This document shows positions 1 through 12,612 of a DNA stretch of 64,000 bases, piece by piece. The translations under genes were made by a program, and so were the position numbers. Below the pieces are notes generated by a model that searched no databases, was not told the DNA's origin, and worked only from the letters and a program-made list of their open reading frames with translations. This stretch comes from Nymphaea colorata (taxonomy: Eukaryota > Streptophyta > Magnoliopsida > Nymphaeales > Nymphaeaceae), in NCBI RefSeq assembly GCF_008831285.2, contig NC_045146.1:20289289-20353288 (forward strand). Direction: 5' to 3'. Position 1 is the first letter of the stretch, and each line of letters starts with the position of its first letter.

Positions 1-318
1 TATTTAGCCACTTCATTTTTTATAGATGTAGATATAATTGAAAATGTCTGAGGGTCAGTCCGTCTCCTTGTGTATTGGAAATTCGGACAATTCATTTCCG
101 GTTGTTAAGCTGTTTAAGCTCATTTTGCAGCAATAGTAACTAGGTGCCGTGGAGCACTTCACGATATTCGCAAGTTGTAGTGTTCCTTGGGTGGGTAAGT
201 CGTAGGGTTCCTTTTTGACCTGTTCTTGTATTTATGACGGGTTCTTTTGGAGCGTCATTTGCCAAAGCGTATTTTTTCATGGAGATTAACTCTTGAAGCC
301 ATTCCCAACTGTGGGAGG
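1..318. other. Upstream/5' leader region of the oxygenase gene
   Basis: No open reading frame here looks coding. The stretch lies directly before the ATG chosen for the oxygenase gene at 319 and probably holds its promoter and 5' leader. I saw no convincing TATA box or repeat. Confidence 0.4.
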
Positions 319-3300
319 ATGGGGGGCAAAGGAAAAACCAGCCGCCAGATGGAGAAGAAATCGTTGTGGCCCGAAATAAAAACGAAATCTCATCTTAAAG
401 CTACATTCCTCAAGGATTCTCATCTCTTTACGGTACGTGTTAGGCGGTTCCCACTTGTCTCTCAACCGAATCGTGGTATGTAGCGTTTGCTCCCTTGCGA
501 TTCAAAGCGAGAAGCTTTCCAAGTGGGGTGCTGTTCAGTCTTTATCCTTTTAGCTTTGTCGTCATGGATGCTGAAGAGAAAAATCTTCCAATGAACTTAG
601 TTGTGAGGCTATGTGGGTCGAATTCTTCTGTATTTGTTTTTGCCAGATTTGAATGCGATCTGGCACACGTTTTTTAGTCTATCGGATGGTATAACGCCGT
701 CCGGAAGCATACGAAGTGGAGTTAGAAGAATTGTGCGCCGGACAACACCGGACGCCCATGTGGGTATGGATCCAGTTGATGCCTAGAGCGAGTAGAATCA
801 TTTGAGGTGGTTTATTTCTTAAAGAATGAAGTAAATATGCTTTCGTTCGCCGTGGAACCTTAGACGTGATATAGATTGAAGTTCTGCAGGCATAATAAGC
901 AATGTCTGGTTCTGAAGTGAGGTCCTGGACTGTTGTTTTTCTTACGATAATTTATTAATTCACTCTGATGTTGGCAGTAAAACGGATGGTGATGATCTTT
1001 GGTCCCTCCAAATTCGCGAAAAAATCTTTAGGGCGGGTTTTTAGGTTCCTTTGAAGTTTTTATAATATCTTCCTGTTGAAAATTAATCTCAAGATGGCAA
1101 TTATGCTCCAAGAAATTGCTACTGTCAAACAGCCCTGAACAACTGTTCATTTTGTTCCCTTCTGAGGGTCCAGAATAAGCTACAGAACTGCAAGCTGAAC
1201 CGTTGTACAGATACCACAATAGTGATACTGTTCGTACATCGTAACCATTTTGCTAATAAAAGAGGAACGTCTAGTGCCGAGATTACTTGGATAGGACATG
1301 ATCACAGAGCACGGGAACACCTTGGTCCAAATTTTAGCTCAAATTTATGTTCTGTTAAAGACATTTTGTTGCTGGCATATTATCAAGATGTGTCGCTACT
1401 AGTTTGTCTTGTCAATCACACATCCAAACAAGCTGACACGAGTGCATGTCCCACCTGGTTGCTTGTTTTTGTGCATAACAAAGAGAAAGATGTTCCACGT
1501 ACTGATGAAGATCATAAAACGAAGAAGCCTAGCTGCAAAGGATGTTCATGTAGATTTTCTTAATTCCATTTAGCAAGTTTGCTAACTGTTTCTTTTTCGT
1601 TTGCTTGAGTTGATCTCTTTTTTCATAAAAGCAGCTTTGCCTCACCTTCCGTTCAGTTGCGAAAATTGTTCTGTCAATAAGTTGTTCATTTGCTTCTTTT
1701 GTTGCACCATATTTTTTCATTTTCATGTGCAACTGAATATTTTTCCCGTCGTCAGTAGTTGCTACCTTTCATGGCACTAGGACTATTCATGTAGTGATGT
1801 TCTTACAGGTGCAAGACTTCCTTACTGCTGCAGAATCAAAGTCCTTCATCCAGGCTGCTGACTCTGTAGGTTTTGTCCATCAAGGGAGCCTTGGTCCAGC
1901 AAAAGGGGAAGCTTATAGGGATAATGACAGGATATCTGTTGAAGATCCAATCCTTGCAGAAAAGATATGGAAATCCGGACTTGATAAATTATTCAATGGC
2001 ATTGAAGTACAAGGACGGGTTGCTGTTGGCTTGAACCCAAACATTAGGTTTTATAGGTATGCAGCAGTTTCGGGGTCAGTTCTCACTGTTTTCTTTGTTA
2101 AATATTGTTTTATTCAAATATGCAAATGGGAAGTTTGTGAATTATGAGAAGACGCTTATCCTCAGTTGTTAGATCTCCAGATGACCCTTGATCAATTTCT
2201 TTTCCTTGATGAGACAGTTTGTCAACTTCTCTTATGTACCCTTGAGGAAGGTAACCAACAGATAAGTAAGTTGTATAGGGTCTCTCAGAAACTTAGAATT
2301 TAGAAGACATGAAATAGTGTTTAGTCCTGATAAAATGCAGCTTCATTCTTCAGATTTTCTTTGTTTCTTCCCTATTAACTGTATTGAAAAGGCAATTTAA
2401 ATTCATAACTGAGGGTGAGAGAGAGGTTCCACTTCACAGCTAAAGGTCATAAAGATGCTTTTTGAGCATCTTTTGGAAAAAAAATATCATCTGCATATCT
2501 TCGTGGATGAGAGGTCATTTAAATTCTGTTCTTGTCCTAGTACTCCAAGATGTGAGTCTTGGAATCAAATGGATTATTTTGCTGCGTTGCTTTATATATG
2601 CTATTACTGTACGAAGAAATTATTCGTAGATATTGTTAGGCAGTTTCGATATCCTTGAAAGGTAATGGTTGACTAATCAGAGCATAGCTGTAAACTCAAA
2701 TGATTTTCATACCAAACTGTAATGTGTTAGTGTGTTAGCGTGCTGGTTTCTGTCCATGAGATGGCAAGGCTACGCCAATGTAAGAATTATGTTTTCATTC
2801 CATATGAAGATCATTGACTCCATTAAAGTTGAGGGGATGAATTCAATGAGAGGATGGCAACTTACAGAATATGCGTCAAGGATGTGGTGGTCCTTCTATG
2901 AATAATTTTCTCCATTGCCATAGAGAAGATGGGTTACTTGACAAAGAGCTTTATGATATTTTCGTTAGGATTTCATGCATTTCTATGAATGTCATACCGC
3001 TTCCATCAGTCAACCATGAGGTAGAAAAAAAAAAAAAATCTCGCAAACAATCCTGATTAAGGTAAATGCTGCTCGGTCGGAAGTACCTGTTCTCACTTAC
3101 TTTCTGTGATGTCATTTATGCCCTTGCATATACTGTCTTAGGCATGTTTATGATTGTATCATGTTTCAGTACATTTTAGTGCAGCTTACTGTGGAAAAGA
3201 TTTCTGCCTGAGAACTTTGGTTATGAAACGCAGCTCAGTCTGAAGCCTGAACTTCATGTGCCCCTGCTTATGTCATCATGGTCCAATTTTCATAGTTAAT

Positions 3301-4246
3301 AATTGGCGTTTGACTTGTTCTCACTAAATAAATTCTCCAGGATTTGCTGGATGCATTTACTTCTATGGTGTCATTTATGCCTTTGCATATACAGTCTTGG
3401 GCATGTTTATGACTATATCATGTTCCAGTACATTTTAGTCCTGCATACTGTGGAAAAAATTTCTGCCTGAGAACTTTTGGTTATGAAATGCAGCTCAGTC
3501 TGAAGCCTGAACTGCCTGTGCCCCTGCTTATGTCGTCATGGTCCAACTTGGTGGTTTCATAGTTAATAATTGGTGTTTGACTTATTCTCACAAAATAAAT
3601 TCTCCTGGATTTTGCTGGATGCATGTGCCCAGTTGTGCAGATGATCAAGAAAGTTTTCTTCGCTCTTGAAATGCCATTTTTTCTCAGGTACAAGGTGGGT
3701 CAGAGATTTGGACCACACATTGATGAAAGCATCGACCTTGAGGGGGGTCATTCGACTGAGTACACTTTATTGGTCTACTTGAATGGGACGAATAGCAGTA
3801 CGAGTAACAACCAGAACCTAGTAGGAGGCGAGACTGTGTTTTATGATTCCCGAAAGCGCATTGTTGCTGAGGTCAGCTTTATTATTGAATTGTGGTTGGT
3901 TGTACATATGTATTAGATTTATGAGATTTTCATTGCACTCTCTTTGTAGGTTTGCGCTGTATTCACCATGATGTTGCATATGTAATTCCTTTTTCCACTA
4001 TATATTTGTAACGCAGAAAAAGCATTGAGAAACAGAGTGCATCTCTGATTCAAAGTTATCCTAAAAAATGTTCATGCACTTAATCAGATTTTGATGTCAC
4101 CTATTTGTTCTTATGGTTTACAGGTTGCTCCAGCTGAAGGAATGGCTTTACTTCATCTTCATGGTGAGAAGTGCATGTTACATGAAGCTCGCATTGTGAA
4201 GAAAAGTGTCAAGTATGTCTTGCGATCAGATGTTGTATTTGCCTAG
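319..4246 (+). CDS. 2-oxoglutarate/Fe(II)-dependent oxygenase, prolyl 4-hydroxylase-like (4 exons)
   Basis: Exons 319-432, 1809-2056, 3688-3871 and 4124-4246 join in frame across GT-AG introns to 222 codons ending in TAG at 4244-4246. The product belongs to the 2OG-Fe(II) oxygenase fold; family members hydroxylate protein or small-molecule substrates using Fe2+, O2 and 2-oxoglutarate. Visible residues are the HxD pair (His131, Asp133 in GPHIDES), the distal iron ligand His202 (MLHEAR) and Lys212 ten residues later, where prolyl 4-hydroxylases bind 2-oxoglutarate. The core motif LVGGETVFY is at 165-173. There is no signal peptide or membrane segment, and the N-terminus is lysine-rich, so a cytosolic or nuclear enzyme is likely. 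The start at 319 was chosen because MGGKGK followed by a basic stretch resembles plant homologues; the in-frame upstream codon at 247 is less plausible. The substrate is unknown. Confidence 0.85.
3098..3624 (+). repeat. Tandem direct duplication of about 260 bp inside oxygenase intron 2
   Basis: Copy 1 (about 3098-3356) and copy 2 (about 3357-3624) align over their whole length with scattered substitutions and small indels. Shared landmarks are GTCATTTATG at 3111 and 3370 and GCTGGATGCAT near 3346 and 3614. Copy 2 ends about 60 bp before the exon 3 acceptor at 3686-3687. The copies are clearly diverged, so the event is not recent. Confidence 0.85.
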
Positions 4247-5090
4247 TATCGTATAAATAATACCTTGAAGTTGCTTGGTAACTTTTATCTACGAGAGAAG
4301 AAAAAGGGTTTGGCACTTCAAGCTTAGCCTCTCTTTCCGTCTATTCTATTGCAATTGGCGCTTGTATGTTGTATGGTGGCGTTTGAATAGTTTATACAGT
4401 TGATTTTCCAGTCTTCTTTGGAATCCCTCTTGCACCTTTCATCAACATAAGGTAGCTTTATTTTGGAATCAGGTCTGCGTCTGACGAACCTGCATTCAGC
4501 CCTTTTCACGGGAATTTGCTTCTCTATAGGAAATCTGTGTTTCAGCTGTCATAAATCCAAAAAACAACACAAGGTCTGGTTTTAACGGTTTTTACATGTC
4601 TGTCGCTTATCTCTGCTGAAGATTTTTTCATGGACTCTACCTTACGAGAAGAGGGCCTGTCTCAAAGGACGGAGGCGGGATGAAGGCAGTCTTTTAGTAA
4701 AAGCGAGTTTACCTTTGAGACTATTTTCTTCCTCAATGCCTGGAGATGGGTAATCTTGCAAAAGAAGAAAATGGTTTGGTGACTGAAAAGTAAACGGAGC
4801 CAACTGTTGTGGGAGTGGGAAGTGGGCCATAACTTACATTCATCACTGTTAAAACTTGTTGCGAGTCGGAGATTTATGGAGTGGATCTGTGCAAGGTTTC
4901 CATACCATGAAATGCCTCCTAAAGTTACCAGGTTGATCCCATCGCACGATTTGGAAATCCTTGGGTACGTTTTCCCTTTTCACATGGTTTGTCATCCGGC
5001 TGAAATGGGGTGTACTCCAATACTGGAGGAAGAGAACACAAGTTATATGCTAATTTTACTTGATCATTTGTCGATGAATGGTTTATTAAG

Positions 5091-5272
5091 TTCAATGCGA
5101 CGTCTACCCCAATGTTTCACCACATCTTGCGGCCATTGTTCAAGAAATGCTTGGACCCGAAGCAAATAACAACGATTTCCTAGCTCAATGTGCTGCAAGG
5201 TGGCACCGTTCGATTGGCAAAAGATACCCAAGATATTCAAATCCTAATGACCTTTGGGTCTTTTTCTTGTAA
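5091..5272 (+). pseudogene. Exon-like coding remnant of unknown family
   Basis: One frame runs from just after a TAA near 5088 to a TAA at about 5270 and reads like ordinary protein. It contains VYPNVSPHLAAIVQEMLG and later CAARWHRSIGKRYPRYSN, ending in NDLWVFFL. It has no good start codon and I see no joining exons, so a decayed exon or gene fragment is the simplest reading. I do not recognise the family, and chance cannot be excluded. Confidence 0.25.
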
Positions 5273-5961
5273 AATGCTGCCATTTGAAGGTCCAGAGGTA
5301 GAAACCAGAAAATTTTATTGTTTATGTTCTGCCCTCTTGCATGTTTATAACTTTTATAATGAAAAAATGACACAATATAACGTTAAGATGCATAATTTTC
5401 ATAGAAAATAGAACATTCCATTTTGTAGCAAGTTGGGCAGTTCGTACATAGTCCAAAAGAAAAAGAGACATTCTTTGTCACGAGATTTTCGAAGAGAAGC
5501 ACGGGTGCTTTGAGCAACGCTCTGAGGCTTTGCATTGCCAGAGCTTCTTCCCTCATGCAATTTGCAAGTGCTTTAAAGAAAATGAATGAAAAAATGGGAG
5601 GCATCTTACACGCCTCTCCTTAGGGAGACGAGGCCCACCACTTAAAACATAAGTAGGATAGTGTCTCTCCTTATGAAAGCGCAGCCTTGTTCATGTGGTG
5701 ATTCTAGCAGTACTTGATAGGATCAATATAAAAATATGACGGGAATACTATGTTTTTTACAATGGAGCGTTCCATGAATATGTTCACTTTTTAGAACAGA
5801 TTCACCAATGCCTTCTAAGAGGAGGGGCTATTCGACTACTCAACAAGCATCACATGACTGTATTATATTAGGGGGCTAGCTGATCTCTCATGCCACTGTA
5901 GTGAAGCTCTATAAGTACTAGAGAGGAAGTGCAATCCATCAAAACCCAAGAAACCTCCAAT

Positions 5962-6040
5962 AAGGAACGGAAAACATCCAATCTTTTGCAGTACAGCAAC
6001 ACTGAACGGAAAACATCCAACCTTTTGCAGTACAGCAACC
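5962..6040 (+). repeat. 39-bp tandem repeat, two copies
   Basis: Two adjacent copies begin with AACGGAAAACATCCAA at about 5966 and 6005 and both continue into CTTTTGCAGTACAGCAAC. They differ at only a few positions. Confidence 0.85.
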
Positions 6041-8713
6041 ATGTGCGCCCCCAACTTGCAATTAATTTTAACGTCGCTGGTTTTGGCCCAATTTTATGTA
6101 TGAAATCACCCACGCACTCTCGAAAGAAGTTTTGCAAATGATGATTCAGAAACATGGGCCATCTAAACATTGATTGCTTTTGGTTGACAAAATCTCCGCA
6201 CTCCGTTTGTTTTTCCAGAAAATTCTTTGCACATAAACAAATACAAGGAAATCATCTTTTACCTCTTTCACATGTCTCACCGGGTGACACTCTCCATCCA
6301 AAGTGGCTCCAAAAAGTAATGAAAAAGTGGCGACGGCCATGCCGAGTTTCAAAGTTCAACGTGTTCAATATTCTTTGTTTGTTAATGTTAAGATCATAAT
6401 TAATGTTGGGGGGTCGTTCTTTTTTTATATTGTTTTTTTTAAACTTCCACAGAAAGACGAAGGCACCAAGAGAGCATAGGCAGACGACAGCAAACGCGTT
6501 AATTCAATTGATAGAAGTTAAATAAGATCCGTGCCTTTTATTGGCCAGGTTTGGATTTTCAATCTTGTTTTCCTTTAGTGTTTCAAATTTCAATTCAAGG
6601 GCGTATTTTCTCTTAGAATTTTAAATAGAGACTTACAATTCATAACTCTTAATGCAGGAATGTGGTTTTCTGACAGCTTTAACTTGATTTTGATGTCACT
6701 TGTCGAGTTAAAGTGAGTCATCTTGAGAGGATAACTTTAAAGTGAGTCATCTCGGTAGGATAACTTATAAAAGACCAACCTTTTCCCCTCCAAAATGTTG
6801 TTACAGTAAGTTGAAATGCACTTGGCATAAGAAAACTAGAAAAGGAATGATTTCCTACCTACCTAGATCATTATCTTAAGTTTAGATAAACGTAACGGTG
6901 AAACTCGTTGGTACTCACGAAATCTATGGCTCCCATTAGGAAGTTCGAGAACTTAAGGTCACTCCTTTGGAACTGGGCTTCAATCACACGGTCGTTCATT
7001 ATGTCTGCGTTGGGTCTGTATTATTTCACATAATGGTACCAAGAAATCGGTCCGTATCAGACGTGCCCAATCTGACAATATATAACTAATGAAACAAACT
7101 GATTCCAGATGTTTTTGTCAATTCAGTTACTGCATCGGCCAATACATAAGAAGGGTTCTTGGAACCGGAATGAACGTTCTTTGAAATACAGTAAGCTAGA
7201 ACACAGTCGGGTTCTCTACCCTCTAAAAGTCCCTTCTTACCTCACACTGCATCGATTCAGCAGCGGGCGACGCAAATCGGCTGGTACATATTTCATAAGC
7301 AAAGTCACCGGCGACGTTGGTTTCAAAGCAAAATAAAATTGCAGTTCATCATCATTAATTAGTAACATGGCATGAACGGAAATGCCATGCATGAATCTGT
7401 GTTTTATGTGTAATAGACGTCGTCTTGCTCCATGAATTATCTCATAAAAAGGCAAACCAAAATTTCAGTACAGCAGCTGTTTGGGATGGATGAGGAAGAT
7501 CGGTCATTAAATTTAATTAAAAAATACCGGGGCCATCCATGGGAAACGAACGCCAACATGAACATCCTTCAGTCAATTTATAAAAGAGAAGACAAAGACC
7601 AGCTCTAAACTATTCAGAGTTTAGCTTGTTTTAAAAGTTATTCGCATGAAAGGTTAATGGAGACCGGAGACTACTGATTGAGACGCCATCTAAAGAACCT
7701 AAGCAGCTATACTGGGGAGTCGGATCTCATGCTCAAGGCCCCAGCAAGGAACTCAATGCTTGGGTGCGTGCCCAAATGAGGAAAATCCCTTAGGTCCCCT
7801 CGATCGGTGGTTTCAAAAGTTCTTGGTTGCTGTGCCTTCTCAGGTGGTCCGTGTGCTCCACTTTGAAAATCCCAAGGCCGTCTAAGTAAATATGGTACAC
7901 ATACACGTTTTAAGAATTCCTTATAAATGCCAGAACGTTTTGTTTTATCAGAGTAACTATTCGAATGTATCTGAACGCTTAGTGGGACTCGACTAACATG
8001 GTGAATTTTACTTGGAAGTCAGAACCGAGTCCATTTTGATCTGAAGGTGACAAGGTCGGGGAAGTGGAGGTCAGGTCCCATCAACTTTTGTGGAACATCT
8101 ATCTCCATTCCTGTAGAAGCTAATAAGAGCTAATGTGTTGTCCTGGCTCTCTCCATTCATTCCCACAGATAAGTCCAAAGCAACATAAAGATATGATTGC
8201 GTTAGGGGAGGAAGGTTCTCATCCAATCTCATCCTACCCCTATTTGGCGGTCTCATCCCGATTACGTAAACAGTGTCTCTTCGTGCATCCCAAAAAAGAA
8301 AAGTCCATGGGGGCTGCAATCCAACTTTGGGAGGACTGAAAGTGAATCTGATTGAAGCCTCTGTCCTGGAACATTAATTTACTTTACATGACTGCAACTG
8401 CAACTGCAAGAGGGGGAAGAAGCAGGAAAAACCGTGTAAATCGTGACACTACAAATGCTCATGTTACTGCCGGCAAGGTCATGAGAGGTCTTATGGAGAC
8501 CCGGGAAGCCTTCTTCGGAGTCAACTAGTAAAAAAATTCTCATCCAACCATCTGCATCATTGTTCGATAGAGATGGTGGCTGGCAATCAGGTCTGCATCT
8601 ACTTCAAACAAGGGCTGAGCTACATGTGGGCATGTGTGGGCATGTGTGGGCAACTATCGTTCGTTCCATGAAATGCATTTATTTACCTACTACTAGTTAG
8701 CTTCAACAATTTA

Positions 8714-8735
8714 CTTATTTATATATATATATATA
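8714..8735. repeat. (TA)n microsatellite
   Basis: An alternating TA run of about 20 bp lies in AT-rich intergenic DNA. Confidence 0.8.
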
Positions 8736-11700
8736 TTAGTACCTTTCAATCGATTCACTTAATTCCAATATCATTTTATCATATAGTTGAACGGTGTAAG
8801 ATTTTCTGAATCAGTGGCCGTCCTCCAAAAATTTAACCGCTCTAGGATCCCTGTTCTTAGGCCCACATGCCATGTCTTGGACATTTCTATCATGTCGATA
8901 TTCTAGAAAGCAAAAAAGAAGGGGAGAATAATGAATAACCATTAAACCAAAGGATATATATGAACATATTGAAGTCTTCTCATCGTCCAGTTTCTGATAA
9001 AACCAACTCATGACATATTGAACAATCTGAATGTCGGCCATGGCACCTCGAGGAAGAACCATGTACTCGTTCATAATGCGGCATTTGGTAATAGTCTCAA
9101 AAATTGACATGCATTTATGGAACACTACATTCCAAAGAACATATACAGTATTCCCTCCACCAAATGCCTCCCAAAGGTGATATCCAGTTCACCATGGTTT
9201 GCTAATTCTCTCGTTAATTCTGAAAAATCAACTCTCCTTCTTTTGTTAAAATAGGCTTTTATTCACAGCATGCGCTTCCAATCCTGAAGTAAGAGACGTC
9301 GATATATAGAAAGGTAAACCTAACGCCGCCCCAAATAAGTGGCTCCCCTCCCCTCCCCTGGCCGGCTGGCCCCCATCCCCATCCGGCCAGGCAGCCAAGC
9401 TAAGCCAAGTCAATGTTGGAGCCCCACGGCCAGCCAGCTAGTGTAAGGCCAGAAAGGAAGGACTGCATGCCTTCCAAATCATCCACCTGCTTTGTCCTTG
9501 CTCGAGAGAGAAAAAGATGGAATAAAAACGAAGGGACGAAATCGACAGTGGCCGTGTTTGGTTGGCTTTGTGTGCGGGAAAAGGGTTCACAAGAAAAAGT
9601 GTGGTGGCACATGCAAAGCTGGTTAGAGGCACCAATCTTTGGAAAAGGAAGGCTGTGGCATTTTAATCTGCTCTGCTCTTTCTTTGTTGATGGAATAATT
9701 GTTTAGTCTGGATTTTGTTGGAGATTGAGCATGGGCTCCCCCACTGCATGCCCTACCATTGACATCCTTTCGGCATCGTCAACCCTAATAATTTAGAATC
9801 GACTTTTCTTCTGTTGTGGGAGCACCACTTTAAGTGCAAGAGTATCGTTGAAAAAAGAAGTGTCCATAATAGCTTTGGCATTTTTAGTTCTTTGTTCCCA
9901 TAAAGGAGAAGAAAAGAAAGTTTGTCTTTAGCATTATTAAGTACCGATCTAAAGTTGTTTTCTTTTGTAAATTAACTACAATTATGGCAACAGATCTCCC
10001 ACGACTTCATGATTTAAAAAACCAGTCGACATATCTAATCAATATTACCTGGAGGATCGAACTAAGTTTTTCTTCGAATCAATTCGTTAAACAAATAAAG
10101 AGGCCACCAAGATGGTAGCAAATTCTGCGTCCTTCTTTTCCTAGCATCATATGCTTTTTGTAAAAGAGTTTCTTTTTTTCTCATCAATCATCTGTTTGCG
10201 GGCCATTGGCATATCCCTTGTGATACCGTAGTTATTGACAATTACATCCTTCTCTTTCACTTCAGCACTGCCGATTGATTAATTCCTCACAACAAAAAAG
10301 ACATTTAAATTCTTTGTTGTAGATCTAAATTAAACATAAGAAGGAGAAGAGGAATGACTTAAAACATGGGGATGGCGAGCAAATAAATGTGACCAAAGTT
10401 CCTTTCTTTTTAGCTTAAAAAAAAAAAGGGTCTTATCTTAGAGTTATAAAAGTCAAAGATGGATTCAAACTTATGCAGGACAACATTTGCCAACTGTTAA
10501 TTTGAAAGCAAAAGATGAGTTCGAATAAAAGGCTTCTTGTAAATGCGAAGAAAGCGGGTGGGGGGAACTGGCTGCAGAGCTGGATCTAATTTTCATTCAT
10601 TACTGCTCGGGTTCAACTTCTTTCTTGTCAAAGGAAATCTTTTATGGGCAAACTGTAGGCTAGTACATCAGAAGAATCCAAGAACATAATCCAATATTTG
10701 GAAAGTGAATAGATCCTCTCCACCATCATCCCCTTCTATGTAGACTTTTTGAAGGGGTAAAGTTGTCGCCACGCTTCTCGAAAGACATCGGGGGGCTACA
10801 TGAAACATGCATGGCCCGGTCTTTCCTTCTGTTCTCTTGGGGTCTGATGTGAGTCGGATGTCTGACAAATTTAACGGAGCCCGGGTTTGTTCCTCCGTAT
10901 TAACTGAACTAAGGTGCATTGATATACCAGAGCATGACATGTCCTATATCATTCCAACAATTTCTTATTCTTTTCATAAAGAATTAAGGCGTATATAATG
11001 TAATATCCCTCAATCTCTCTCTTTCACTCCCAATGCATGAAGATGAAAGTAACTGTCATGCATGGAGATGGCGTCAACTTTATGAATTGTAGTAATTCTT
11101 TTTAAGTGAAAAAGACCGTGAAACAATTCGTATTGTACAAGGAAAAGGCTGTAAATCTGGTAAAATAGAAGAGAAGAGAAAAAAAGGGCGCTTGATTCAA
11201 GTTGGAATGGTTGTAACCGGTTGAGCTCATGTTGAAAAACTCTTGAGAAAGGAAGCCAATCATATGAACGATTGAGATAGTGGATGTAGGAAATTCTTCA
11301 AAATCTCTTATTTCTCTCTTTTATTGTATCCCCCTCACCCCACTGATAAATACTCGATATCATAAAATAATATTGTTTTGGTCGTATTGGTACACCAAGT
11401 TAAACGATTACTGTCACCAATCAAATTAAAAGAATTTCATCAAATTTATTTATATTGTGTTTTGAATCTTGCTTTTTTCTACTTCTTATTTGCTCATGCC
11501 CGTCAACTTCGTTTGCAGCCATCCTGCGGTTGTCTTTTATTTGCGTGCAGGACTGAAATAAAATATAACGAATTAATCGGATTAGGTCTGAAATATCGAA
11601 TTCTTAGAAATGAATACCTTATCGTAAGATTCGGTTACCATATCACGGAAAACCAGGGATATTTCTATAACTATCTTAGGTATTTGTTTTTTTATGACAG

Positions 11701-12579
11701 CTCATATCCCATGTAAATCTTGTGTAAAGCCAGATTCCTTGACTCATGGATCGCATTGTATATCTGTGCTGTAAATCCGTGTAATTTATAACACGAGGAA
11801 TCCAATTGATTCCTTCCTCTTCTGAAAATTTCTCAGAAAAACTATTGGGTTTATATGCTAAAATGATCCAATTCAAGCACTCAGACTCAATAACTGCTAT
11901 TTGACTACACATAAACCCACCCATTAACAATCTAAGTTTTGTTGGGTTAACTCACTGCGCAGGCTTTAGAGTTGTTAGGTTAGCAACTCGACCTTTGCGG
12001 GTCGTCTTTTGTCCTTAATGCTTAGCATTCCCCTGCACTCTTTGTACGTATCACCTATTTTTGCTGATGAAGGACATTTCAGCATACTTTCCTGTTGGAA
12101 CATGTAACCTTTTTGGCGGCTGATCGAGTAGAGGATTTCGCTCGTCAATCTTATCGCCGATGAGGGAAGACAGACCATCTCTGTTCGCAAATCGCAGAGT
12201 CTGCGGGCTCGTTCCGTCGGGAAACAGGGATTATATCGTTGGAATGGCCCCCATCTTCAGATAAGGACGCTTCTCTCTTTTTCTCCCTCTCGTTGTTGGT
12301 TGCCCCCCAACGTCATCATCTTGCTGCCTAGTGCCTAAGCAATGAAAAAGACCCTTAAAAAAGTCGCTTCCTGTCAAATTCATTGAACAAACATCGCACA
12401 AATTGTACGCCAAACGAAAAAATCAAGGCCAAATTTGGTGGCTTCACTCCTCACGAGTATGACTAATAAATGAGAAACCCGTTCATATATCCCCTCTTCG
12501 CGGCGGCAGCAACCGATTTTCCGAAGATCCTCCACCCACCATGTACTACAATCTGTACTCCCAAGAAGAGTACATGCTC

Positions 12580-12586
12580 TATAAAT
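12580..12586 (+). promoter_or_regulatory. Candidate TATA box of the YSL gene
   Basis: TATAAAT lies 27-33 bp upstream of the first in-frame ATG (12613) of the YSL gene. With a usual spacing of about 30 bp, transcription would begin close to 12610, which would favour the in-frame ATG at 12640 as the real start. This is inferred from position only. Confidence 0.35.
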
Positions 12587-12612
12587 GGACAAGTAATTCG
12601 TAGAGAGGTTGA

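Larger units (their letters stand above)
4247..12579. other. Long intergenic region, no convincing gene
   Basis: About 8.3 kb lies between the oxygenase gene and the YSL gene. Open frames here are short, start late and show no recognisable domain. The first few hundred bases are probably the oxygenase 3' UTR. The region holds an exon-like remnant near 5091-5272, a 39-bp tandem repeat near 5962-6040, a roughly 30-bp repeat at 6714-6766 containing AAAGTGAGTCATCT, a TA microsatellite at 8714-8735 and a C-rich stretch near 9350. Nothing else was recognised. Confidence 0.6.
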
